NCBI GenBank assembly: GCA_046050465.1
Contig: JBJOPS010000061.1
Location: 27,362 to 91,361, forward strand
Source of the DNA: Egaibacter sp046050465
Lineage (GTDB): Bacteria > Pseudomonadota > Gammaproteobacteria > Burkholderiales > Burkholderiaceae_C
DNA: 64,000 nt
Reading direction: 5' to 3'
Shown: piece after piece, positions 1 to 6,419 of the stretch
How positions within the stretch are numbered: the first letter of the stretch is position 1
How the letters are laid out: each line of letters starts with the position of its first letter
Notes under the pieces: model-generated
Seen by the model: only the letters and a program-made list of their open reading frames with translations
What the model was told of the DNA's origin: nothing
The model's database searches: none
Program-made: the position numbers and the translations under genes

Positions 1-74
1 GGGGTGAGCCCGCAACTGCCAACGCCAAGACCCAGCAGTCCAAACCTCGGATGCGGCGCAAGGTGGCCGCATGA
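1..74 (+). CDS. C-terminal end of a probable antitoxin (partial)
   Basis: The reading frame open from base 3 ends at a TGA at 72-74 that overlaps the ATG of the PIN-domain gene (ATGA). The 23 visible residues are polar and end in a basic stretch (RMRRKVAA). The overlap with a PIN toxin and this tail suggest the antitoxin of a VapBC-type pair, but the DNA-binding part lies outside the window, so the family cannot be told. The role is inferred from position only. Confidence 0.5.
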   Translation, partial: GEPATANAKTQQSKPRMRRKVAA

Positions 75-448
75 ATGTGGTGGATTCCTGCGGCTGGCTC
101 GAATACTTTGGGGGTGGGCCGAACGCCGGATTTTTTGCCCCAGCAATTGAAGAGGAAGCCCAACTCCTGGTGCCCGCCCTGGTGGTATATGAAGTCTCGC
201 GCCGCTTGTTGGTGCAGCATGGCACTGCGGGTGAAGCGCGAGGCAGGGCGTTTTTGAAGAAGGGTCGCTTCATTGCGCCAGATTTCGCCCTCGTGCGTGA
301 TGCAGCCCTTGCCGCGCACACCCACAAACTCGCCATGGCTGACGCCGTCATCTGGCAGACCGCGCAAGTCCACCAAGCCACGCTCTACACGCAGGACCTT
401 GATTTGAAGGGCCTGCCTGGGGTGAAGTACCGAGCCCGAAACCCATGA
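71..448 (+). CDS. PIN-domain toxin, VapC-like ribonuclease
   Basis: A 125-residue protein of normal PIN-domain length. The acidic residues of the metal site can be placed: Asp in VVDSCGW near residue 5, Glu in VVYEVSRR near 42, Asp in MADAVIWQ near 91 and Asp in YTQDLDL near 109. PIN toxins are Mg-dependent RNases that usually cut tRNA or rRNA and are blocked by the partner antitoxin. The start codon overlaps the stop of the upstream partial gene, as expected for translational coupling of an antitoxin-toxin pair. The four acidic positions are intact, so it looks active. The target RNA cannot be predicted. Confidence 0.85.
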   Translation: MNVVDSCGWLEYFGGGPNAGFFAPAIEEEAQLLVPALVVYEVSRRLLVQHGTAGEARGRAFLKKGRFIAPDFALVRDAALAAHTHKLAMADAVIWQTAQVHQATLYTQDLDLKGLPGVKYRARNP

Positions 449-460
449 ATCCATGACCCG

Positions 461-967
461 ATGAATCCATCCAACGCTTCTTTGCGCGCTCCGGTGCGCC
501 CCTTCAAAGTCCTCGGCATCCAGCAAATCGCCATCGGCGGCCCCAGCAAAGCCAAGCTGCGCGAGCTGTGGGTGGACAAGCTGGGGCTTGAAGTCACCGG
601 CAACTTTGTCAGCGAGCGCGAAAACGTCGATGAAGACATCTGCGCCATGGGCGTGGGGCCGCTCAAGGTCGAAGTGGATCTGATGCAGCCCCTGGACCCC
701 GACAAAAAGCCTGCTGTGCACGCCACGCCGCTGAACCATGTGGGCCTGTGGATTGACGACCTGCCCCAGGCGGTGGCGTGGCTCACCGCGCAGGGTGTGC
801 GCTTCGCGCCCGGTGGCATCCGCAAGGGCGCCGCCGGGTTCGACATCTGCTTCCTGCACCCCAAGGCCAGCGAGGAGTTTCCGATTGGCGGCGAGGGCGT
901 TTTGATTGAGCTGGTGCAGGCACCGCCCGAGGTGGTGGGTGCATTTGCATTATTAATGCAGTCATAG
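461..967 (+). CDS. VOC (glyoxalase/dioxygenase fold) family protein
   Basis: A 168-residue protein with the paired beta-alpha-beta-beta-beta modules of the vicinal oxygen chelate superfamily. Module 1 starts at GIQQIAIGG (about residue 19) and module 2 at LNHVGLWIDD (about 91). Likely metal ligands are His in NHVGL and Glu in VLIELVQ near residue 150. The first-strand His common in VOC enzymes is Gln here. Substrates in this superfamily range from methylglyoxal-glutathione to methylmalonyl-CoA, so I give no specific reaction. It starts 12 bases after the PIN gene stop, but nothing links them functionally. Confidence 0.75.
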   Translation: MNPSNASLRAPVRPFKVLGIQQIAIGGPSKAKLRELWVDKLGLEVTGNFVSERENVDEDICAMGVGPLKVEVDLMQPLDPDKKPAVHATPLNHVGLWIDDLPQAVAWLTAQGVRFAPGGIRKGAAGFDICFLHPKASEEFPIGGEGVLIELVQAPPEVVGAFALLMQS

Positions 968-1078
968 CGGTATTCCCTTATGTCTGGGAATATGTCTGGC
1001 TTTGTGCCGCTTTTCCCGCATTTGTATTGTTCATGAGTCTTATACCCTTGCCCCATTCGTGCTGAGGAGAGTAAGGTC

Positions 1079-1363
1079 ATGAGTCTGGTACACACTGTTC
1101 AAGAAATAGACAGCATCCGTTTGGCCACGGTAGCTTCTTTTGAGGCGTCAGGCCGGTATGCCGGTACTCCCAAAGCCTGGCTCTCAGGCCCATTGGAGAC
1201 GTTCTCCCTGTGCATGGCTTCCCATGGCCTGTGTGTGAGCAGTACCTTGATGCTGGACGATAAATCCTATGCGTTCCAGCAAATTTCCTGCGCACAGGCG
1301 CTCGGTGACGACACGCTGCTGGAGTTGGCGATAGCGCTTGCCAGGCAGTTGAAACTGCAGTAA
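1079..1363 (+). CDS. Small protein of unknown function
   Basis: A 94-residue protein that I do not recognise. The ATG at 1079 follows a good Shine-Dalgarno sequence (GAGGAGAG, about 1063-1070), which supports it as real. It has no signal peptide or membrane segment and is mixed alpha/beta in character, with two cysteines in the middle (LCMASHGLC) and one near residue 71. It stands alone between the VOC gene and the convergent ferredoxin gene. Confidence 0.6.
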   Translation: MSLVHTVQEIDSIRLATVASFEASGRYAGTPKAWLSGPLETFSLCMASHGLCVSSTLMLDDKSYAFQQISCAQALGDDTLLELAIALARQLKLQ

Positions 1364-1438
1364 TGAAAGCGACGACCAGTGCCACTGCTTGCGGCATGTT
1401 GTGTCCATATGAAACCTGGAGTTGCCTTGATCTGACTG

Positions 1439-2101
1439 TCAGAGAGAGCCACCACTTGCCTTTGCCCTGGCGCGTGCCAGAGCGGCCTCGATGATTACCC
1501 GCTTCTTGTCGGGCATAGCAGAGTTGGTGTGCTGTGGGTGATGAGCCGGATCGTTAAATGCAGCATGAGCCAGATTTTCAAGTCTTTGAGCATCCCCCTC
1601 TTTTTTCTTTTTGCGTCGGTAGCTACTGAATTCATAGCGTTCACGTGCCTGAGCGGCCAGCGCCTGTGGCCAGGCCGCCCAGCCGGTTGCCGTGCCGGTA
1701 ACGTTTTCCAGCGAGATGCAGTCCACCGGGCACACCGGCAGGCACAGCTCGCACCCGGTGCAATACGGTTCGATGACGGTGTGCATCAGCTTGTTGGCGC
1801 CCAGAATGGCGTCGGTGGGGCAGGCCTTGATGCACAGGGTGCAGCCGATGCACCAGGCCTCGTCAATGATTGCAACCGTGCGTGGGGCCTCCAGCCCGTT
1901 GGCCGGGTTCAGCGGCGCAACTGCTTGTCCGGTGATCGCGGCCAGGCGCTCAACGCCCTGGGCACCGCCCGGCGGGCACTGGTTGATGGGCACGCCGTCC
2001 TCGGCAATGGCCTGCGCGTACGCGGCGCAATCCGGGTACCCGCAACGCGTGCATTGGGTCTGGGGCAGTGCCGCCAGGATCCGGGCGACGAGTTCAGGCA
2101 T
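1439..2101 (-). CDS. rnfB: RnfB-like electron transport ferredoxin (RsxB family)
   Basis: A 220-residue iron-sulphur protein. An N-terminal 4Fe-4S motif of the RnfB type (CTRCGYPDCAAY, about residues 17-28, with a further Cys in NQCPPGG) is followed by two 2[4Fe-4S] ferredoxin motifs (CIGCTLCIKACP and CTGCELCLPVCP, about residues 85-125). Unlike classical RnfB it lacks the N-terminal membrane helix, and no other rnf gene is adjacent. In betaproteobacteria such a stand-alone soluble form is common and its partner is unclear. I chose ATG 2099-2101; longer readings run into unrelated sequence. The C-terminal tail has a lysine run (RRKKKKEG) where a weak, degenerate match to the window's interspersed repeat lies (about 1589-1637). 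Confidence 0.85.
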   Translation of the reverse strand: MPELVARILAALPQTQCTRCGYPDCAAYAQAIAEDGVPINQCPPGGAQGVERLAAITGQAVAPLNPANGLEAPRTVAIIDEAWCIGCTLCIKACPTDAILGANKLMHTVIEPYCTGCELCLPVCPVDCISLENVTGTATGWAAWPQALAAQARERYEFSSYRRKKKKEGDAQRLENLAHAAFNDPAHHPQHTNSAMPDKKRVIIEAALARARAKASGGSL

Positions 2102-2124
2102 GGCACATGGGTCGGGCCCGCTGC

Positions 2125-3513
2125 TTATTTCTTGCGGGCAACCTTTGTGGTTGCTGGATTTGCTACAGATTTTGTAGCTGCTCGCGCAGGTTTGACAAGG
2201 GCTGATGCCACTTTTGACTTCGAAACGGACGCTGTTTTGCTCGTGGAGGCGGGTTGGTGCGCCAGAATGAAGGCCTTGACCTTCGGATAAACCATTTCGC
2301 GCCAGCGGCGGCCCGAGAAGATGCCGTAGTGGCCGGCGCCTTTGGCTTGCATGTGGTGCTGCAGGTTTTTGGGCACGCCGCTGCAAATGCTGTGCACGGC
2401 TTCGGTCTGGCCGGAGCCGGAAATGTCGTCCAGCTCGCCTTCTACCGAGAGCAGGGCCGTGGTTTTGATGTCCTGCGGGCGCACGCGCTCGATCTTGCCG
2501 TCCACGCCCCGGACGTCCCAGGTGCCGTTGACCAGCGCAAAGTCCTGAAACACCACCTTGATGGTTTCCAGGTAATAGTCGGCATCCATGTCCAGCACGG
2601 CGTTGTACTCGTCGTAGAACTTGCGGTGAGCCTCGGCGCTGGCGTCGTCACCCTTGATCAAATCCTTGAAATAGTCGTAATGGCTGTTGGCGTGGTTGCT
2701 GGGGTTCATGGCCACGAAGCCGGAATGCTGCAAAAAGCCGGGGTATACCCGACGGCCAGCACCCGCAAAGCTGGTGGGCACGCGGAAGATGACGTTGTTT
2801 TCGAACCAGCTGTGGCTCTTGTTCATGGCCAGGTTGTTCACCGCCGTGGGGGATTTGCGGGCGTCAATCGGGCCGCCCATCATGGTCATGGACAGGGGCG
2901 TTTTTTCCTTGCGGCTGGCCATCAGCGACACGGCTGCCAGCACCGGCACCGTGGGCTGGCACACGCTCATCACGTGGCAGTTGCCATACTGGGCCTGCAG
3001 GTGTCGGATGAATTCCTGCACGTAGTTGACGTAATCGTCCAGGTGGAATTCACCTTCAGACACGGGGATCAGTCGGGCGTTTTTCCAGTCGGTGATGTAG
3101 ACCTTGTGGTCCTGGAGCATGGTTTTCACCGTGTCACGCAGCAGCGTGGCGTAGTGGCCTGACAGAGGTGCCACGATCAGCACGGCGGGCTGGTCTTTCA
3201 GCTTTTCCAGCGTTTTTGTGTCGTCCGTGAAGCGCTTGAAGCGGCGCAGCTCGCAAAACGGCTTGTTGATCTCCACGCGCTCGTGAATGGCCACGCCCAC
3301 ACCGTCCACATCGACCGTGCGCAGGCCGAACTCGGGCTTCTCGTAGTCTTTGCCCAGCCGGTGCATCAGGTCGTAACTGGCGGCGATACGTTGTGCCAGG
3401 GGTAGCTGGCCCAAGGGGGATAGGCGATTGTTGTAAATCTTGGCAGCTGCCTGCGCGAAATCGGCAAACGGCTCCATCAGGGAGCGTTGGGTTTCATACA
3501 GTTGATACAGCAT
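2125..3513 (-). CDS. phaZ: Intracellular polyhydroxyalkanoate (PHB) depolymerase
   Basis: A 462-residue protein of the PhaZ family that degrades native intracellular PHB granules. The lipase-box-like motif carries a catalytic cysteine (SVCQPTVP, Cys185), followed by Asp362/363 (VEGELDDISG) and His395 (KGAGHYGIF), matching the Cys-Asp-His triad known for the Ralstonia PhaZ1 type. It indicates that the organism stores PHB. The ATG at 3511-3513 gives the usual N-terminus; an upstream TTG would add 11 residues. The basic Ala/Lys/Ser-rich tail after residue 420 contains a copy of the interspersed repeat (2162-2220, residues 432-451). Confidence 0.93.
   Translation of the reverse strand: MLYQLYETQRSLMEPFADFAQAAAKIYNNRLSPLGQLPLAQRIAASYDLMHRLGKDYEKPEFGLRTVDVDGVGVAIHERVEINKPFCELRRFKRFTDDTKTLEKLKDQPAVLIVAPLSGHYATLLRDTVKTMLQDHKVYITDWKNARLIPVSEGEFHLDDYVNYVQEFIRHLQAQYGNCHVMSVCQPTVPVLAAVSLMASRKEKTPLSMTMMGGPIDARKSPTAVNNLAMNKSHSWFENNVIFRVPTSFAGAGRRVYPGFLQHSGFVAMNPSNHANSHYDYFKDLIKGDDASAEAHRKFYDEYNAVLDMDADYYLETIKVVFQDFALVNGTWDVRGVDGKIERVRPQDIKTTALLSVEGELDDISGSGQTEAVHSICSGVPKNLQHHMQAKGAGHYGIFSGRRWREMVYPKVKAFILAHQPASTSKTASVSKSKVASALVKPARAATKSVANPATTKVARKK
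2162..2220 (+). repeat. Interspersed repeat copy inside phaZ
   Basis: This copy of the ~50-55 bp repeat has a GCTAC...GTAGCTG inverted repeat, GCGC, then TTTGACAAGGGCTGATGCC. Read in the phaZ direction it is in the shared frame, with GCC and GCT codons eight codons apart, and encodes SALVKPARAATKSVA in the C-terminal tail. It does not interrupt the gene. Confidence 0.75.
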
Positions 3514-3598
3514 GGAGAGATGACTTTCAGAAATGTTGCAGTGCAATATAACAGTTGTTGCTGTCGTGAAACTTGGGTGATTACCCCAATTTCGGCAT

Positions 3599-3875
3599 TT
3601 ATCCCATATTCTGGATGTTCAGCCAATCCCAGCGAGACTGGTAACTGCGGGCTTTTTCCACAAAAAGCGGGGCGTGGTTGCACAGCGGGTTGGGTTTGAG
3701 CACGCCTTGGTACAAATCGTCCAGCGCGCCCGGTGGCCGGGCCTTTTGACGTTCCAGACAGTCTGAAACAGGCACCCGGCTACCAGCCAGGCGTCGGGCA
3801 GGTTCAGCGAAGGCAGACGCTGCAGAATGGTCCGGTTGAACCGGTTTTGCAGCGCCGACAGTTTCAGACTGCTAT
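3599..3875 (-). pseudogene. Remnant of a nucleotidyltransferase-family gene (COG3575-like)
   Basis: Two pieces of one family can be read on the minus strand. The N-terminal part (about 3740-3872) gives LPDAWLVAGCLFQTVWNV, the hallmark start of this nucleotidyltransferase-like family. The C-terminal part (3599-3735, ending TAA) gives LDDLYQGVLKPNP, then HAPLFVEKARSYQSRW, its typical end. They meet at about 3735-3740 in different frames, and the middle (I estimate 100 or more residues, including the usual KDYDLFYFD-like segment) is missing. The family identification is from memory of its conserved ends. No function should be expected. Confidence 0.75.
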
Positions 3876-3924
3876 AAATAATATAGCTATTAGCGTATAT
3901 TTGACGGGGGCTAGAGGCCAATTT
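3871..3924 (+). repeat. Interspersed repeat copy, intergenic
   Basis: One of the best-preserved copies: GCTATAAATAATATAGCTAT, GCGTATATTTGACG, GGGCTAGAGGCC. It overlaps the 5' end of the pseudogene at 3599-3875 and lies downstream of the aminotransferase gene. Its spacing equals that of the coding copies. Confidence 0.85.
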
Positions 3925-3945
3925 GGCACTTAAATTGGCCAGTTT
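3917..3945. terminator. Possible hairpin terminator
   Basis: GGCCAATTT and AAATTGGCC form a perfect 9-bp stem with a 6-base loop, starting inside the end of the repeat. In the plus direction it is followed by AGTTTTT. In the minus direction, that of the aminotransferase stop at 3951, no T-run follows. It may end minus-strand transcription, but this is weak. Confidence 0.35.
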
Positions 3946-3950
3946 TTCCG

Positions 3951-5147
3951 TTAAACAACCTTGGCAATCGACGCGCACACATAGTCGATGTTCTTGCTGT
4001 TCAGCGCGGCCACACACATGCGCCCGGTGTCGGTGCCATACACGCCAAACTCGTTGCGCAGGCGCACCATCTGGTCTTTGGACAGGCCCGAGTAGCTGAA
4101 CATGCCGATCTGGGTGGTGATGAAGCTCATGTCCTGTTTCACACCAGCGGCTTTGAGGCCATCGACCAGCTTCTGGCGCATGGCCTTGATGCGCACACGC
4201 ATCTCGCCCAGCTCCTTTTCCCACAAGGCGCGCAGCTCGGGGTTGTTCAGCACAGCGGCCACCACGGCGCCGCCGTGTGTGGGCGGGTTGCTGTAGTTGG
4301 TGCGGATCACGATCTTGAGCTGGCTCAGCACGCGGTCGGCTTCTTCCTTGTTCTCGCACAACACGGAGAGGGCGCCGACGCGCTCTCCGTACAGGCTGAA
4401 GCTCTTGGAGAATGAGGTGGAGACAAAACAGGTGAGTCCGGCGGCTACAAATTTCTGCACGGCTGCACCGTCTTCCGTCAGCCCATAACCAAAGCCCTGA
4501 TAGGCCATGTCGAGGAACGGCACCAGGTTTTTGGCCTTGACCACGGCTACGACCTGATCCCACTGGGCAGAGGTGATGTCGTAACCCGTGGGGTTGTGGC
4601 AGCAGGCGTGCAGCACGATCACGGTGCCGGCGGGCGCCGCATTCAGCGCGGCCAGCATGCCGTCAAAGTTCACATTGCGTTTGGCCGCATCGTAGTAGGG
4701 GTAACTTTCCACCACGAAGCCGGCGCTGGTGAACAGTGCACGGTGGTTTTCCCAGCTGGGGTCGGAAATAAGCACCTTGGCATTGGGGTTGAGTTTTTTC
4801 AGAAAATCGGCGCCGATCTTCAGGCCGCCGGTGCCGCCAATGCATTGCGCCGTGGCCACACGGCCGGCGGTGACGGGCTCTGAGCCCGCGCCAAACACCA
4901 GGGTCTTGACGGCTGCATCGTAAGCGGCAATGCCGTCAATTGGCAGGTAGCCGCGGGCGGTGGGCTTGTCCATCATGGTTTTTTCGGCGGCCTGTACACA
5001 TTGCAGCAGGGGCAGCTTGCCGTTGTCGTCGTAATACACGCCCACACCCAGGTTCACTTTGGCGGGATTGGTGTCGGCGGCGAATTGCTCGTTCAAACCC
5101 AGAATCGGGTCGCGAGGGGCCATTTCGACAGTGGAAAAGAATGACAT
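3951..5147 (-). CDS. Aspartate/aromatic aminotransferase (class I, PLP)
   Basis: A 398-residue class Ib-type aminotransferase of the AspC/TyrB family. The N-terminus (FSTVEMAPRDPILGLNEQF) is typical. It has the PLP Lys in STSFSKSFSLYGERVG (about residue 248), the Asn/Asp cofactor contacts in HACCHNPTGYD and LDMAYQGF, and the substrate Arg in the C-terminal domain (YGTDTGRMCVAAL). It transfers amino groups between aspartate or aromatic amino acids and 2-oxoglutarate in the cytosol. Sequence alone does not separate AspC from TyrB preference. The ATG at 5145-5147 is close to the end of the 6S RNA gene, which lies upstream on the same strand. Confidence 0.9.
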   Translation of the reverse strand: MSFFSTVEMAPRDPILGLNEQFAADTNPAKVNLGVGVYYDDNGKLPLLQCVQAAEKTMMDKPTARGYLPIDGIAAYDAAVKTLVFGAGSEPVTAGRVATAQCIGGTGGLKIGADFLKKLNPNAKVLISDPSWENHRALFTSAGFVVESYPYYDAAKRNVNFDGMLAALNAAPAGTVIVLHACCHNPTGYDITSAQWDQVVAVVKAKNLVPFLDMAYQGFGYGLTEDGAAVQKFVAAGLTCFVSTSFSKSFSLYGERVGALSVLCENKEEADRVLSQLKIVIRTNYSNPPTHGGAVVAAVLNNPELRALWEKELGEMRVRIKAMRQKLVDGLKAAGVKQDMSFITTQIGMFSYSGLSKDQMVRLRNEFGVYGTDTGRMCVAALNSKNIDYVCASIAKVV

Positions 5148-5321
5148 GAGAGGGGGTCCTGTGTGAGAAAGCTGGAAATAAATGCCAGGGCGGCGGGCAT
5201 CCTGCAGCCTGTTATTTTACCGGGGTGAACTGTGATGTCAGTGGGTGAGTGCGGTGAGAGCCTTGCCACCAATTTGTCCGGAGATGCGCCCTTTGCGGTT
5301 GCGGACCGCATCAACTCCAGG

Positions 5322-5500
5322 AAGGTGTCTGCAAGTGCCACCGAACCGGCATCCTGAACCGGGGTTCAGGTGGGCTAGGTCAGCACAGGCTTTGGGCTCA
5401 TCTGACGCGAGATGATCACGCTAGCAAGGCAATGTTCCAGGCCCGGGCTCGAAGAGCATTGGTTCAAGGAAATATAAAGCCCGGCAGGCACCGCAGACGG
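5322..5500 (-). ncRNA. ssrS: 6S RNA
   Basis: The interval downstream of zapA on the same strand has the layout of 6S RNA. It is about 180 nt with a closing stem between 5' GTCTGCGGTGCC (5487-5498) and 3' GGCACTTGCAGAC (5327-5339). On the 3' side of the central bubble is a small hairpin CCTGAACC-CC-GGTTCAGG, very like the CCUUGAACC/GGUUCAAGG hairpin of E. coli 6S RNA. zapA-ssrS synteny is conserved in proteobacteria. 6S RNA binds the sigma70 holoenzyme and lowers housekeeping transcription in stationary phase. The usual downstream ygfA gene is absent here. The ends are estimates. Confidence 0.85.
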
Positions 5501-5505
5501 TGTCA

Positions 5506-5535
5506 ATTGTAAGCCCTGCGATGCTGCGGTGCCAA
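5506..5535 (-). promoter_or_regulatory. Promoter of 6S RNA
   Basis: On the minus strand TTGGCA (5530-5535) and TACAAT (5506-5511) are separated by 18 bases. Transcription would start near 5499-5501, at the 5' end of the predicted closing stem. The -35 box touches the zapA stop codon. Confidence 0.6.
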
Positions 5536-5868
5536 TCAGAGAAGCTGGCCATCATCACGCAGCGCCATGTCCAGGCGGCTCAATAGTGCGGCAAGAACAG
5601 GGCTGTCCTGACCATCTGGCGGCAACTGGACCGGCATTGACGAACTCGTTACGGTAGCCAAGGAGGTACCACGGTCTCCCAAGTCAAAAGCCAGGTTTAG
5701 TGCTGCCAGGACCGCAATGCGATCACGTGCCCGTACCTTGCCTCCATCACGAATCTTGCACATCGCGGTGTCAACGCGCTCAACGGCTTCCAGCAAGCGT
5801 GTGTCACCTTCTTGCGGACAGCTCAACAAATAGTTTTGCCCCATTATTTGTACTTCAAGCTGCTTCAT
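5536..5868 (-). CDS. zapA: Cell division protein ZapA
   Basis: A 110-residue ZapA. The N-terminal beta domain (KQLEVQIMGQNYLLSCP) is followed by EGDTRLLEAVERVDTAM and the helix with the family's RARDRIAVLAALNLAFDL stretch, then a short coiled coil. ZapA is a cytosolic tetramer that crosslinks FtsZ filaments at the Z-ring. ATG 5866-5868 gives the usual N-terminus. It overlaps the upstream coiled-coil gene by 14 bases and is followed by 6S RNA, the common arrangement. Confidence 0.92.
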   Translation of the reverse strand: MKQLEVQIMGQNYLLSCPQEGDTRLLEAVERVDTAMCKIRDGGKVRARDRIAVLAALNLAFDLGDRGTSLATVTSSSMPVQLPPDGQDSPVLAALLSRLDMALRDDGQLL

Positions 5869-6094
5869 GATGAGAGGGCGGTACACCAGCAGGAGGGGGG
5901 GCAGATAGGCGTTCAAGCAAAGCATCGACACGTGACCTGGCGGCAACCAGTCGTGACTTTAGTGAATCACGCTCCTGAATCAGCACATTAACCTGAGCTT
6001 CGAGCAGGGTGTTGGCGCGCTGAAGTTCTGCGTGACGAAGGAGCAACCTCTCCACACGCTCGGTAACCTGGTCAATTTGGGAAGAATTCACCAT
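5855..6094 (-). CDS. Small coiled-coil protein upstream of zapA (TIGR02449-like)
   Basis: About 79 residues. Residues 5-55 form a heptad-rich helix (VTERVERLLLRHAELQ, then LLEAQVNVLIQERD), followed by a Pro-rich tail. Proteins like this lie directly upstream of zapA in many proteobacteria and recall ZapB in size and coiled coil, so a role in division is plausible but inferred. The start is uncertain: ATG 6092-6094 is used, ATG 6104-6106 would add four residues, and neither has a clear Shine-Dalgarno sequence. Confidence 0.75.
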   Translation of the reverse strand: MVNSSQIDQVTERVERLLLRHAELQRANTLLEAQVNVLIQERDSLKSRLVAARSRVDALLERLSAPPPAGVPPSHHEAA

Positions 6095-6144
6095 ATGACG
6101 GAGCATTGTATGGGCGGGGCGGCTTTTCCGGCATAAAATGGTCG

Positions 6145-6352
6145 GGTTGGTGCTCGCAGTGTGGTTCACATGCTGCAGTTCAACGGGAAGCAGGAGGGTG
6201 AACTGGTCACAGCAAGCCTAACCTGCGCTGCCCCCGCAACGGTAAGTGGACGAATCTTCCGATTCCGCTCCCATCACGGCCACTGAGCGTTTTGAACACA
6301 CGTTTGGGAAGGCGATGGAAGTTGCTCCACCAGCCCGGATACCGGCCAATGA
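6145..6352 (+). promoter_or_regulatory. Cobalamin riboswitch (B12 element)
   Basis: The region carries the ordered conserved blocks of the cobalamin aptamer: GGTTCACATGCT near the 5' end, AACGGGAAGCAGG (6182-6194), the B12 box region GCTGCCCCCGCAACGGTAA (6227-6245), CCACTGAGCG, GGGAAGGCG (6306-6314) and the closing CCAGCCCGGATACCGGCC (6329-6345). It lies just upstream of btuB and the corrinoid operon. Such elements repress translation or transcription when adenosylcobalamin binds. A possible -10 box (TAAAAT, 6134-6139) lies just upstream. Confidence 0.95.
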
Positions 6353-6419
6353 GGTGGTTGTGTGCGCACAATCGTAACGCCCAAGTGCTGTCGGGGACGA
6401 CGGCGAGGGTTATTTGTTG

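Noticed and set aside
1589..1637. Possible repeat copy in the 3' part of the rnfB-like gene
   Set aside because: The GCTA...ATAGC part and GCG fit, but the left part is degenerate and one codon out of register. Left out of the counted copies.
1529..2290. Long plus-strand open frame opposite the ferredoxin and phaZ genes
   Set aside because: It is a shadow of two clearly recognisable minus-strand genes and has no recognisable product or ribosome binding site.
3619..4563. 314-residue minus-strand open frame running from the aminotransferase gene into the pseudogene
   Set aside because: Its first two thirds are an out-of-frame reading of the aminotransferase; only the end matches the nucleotidyltransferase remnant, which is annotated separately.
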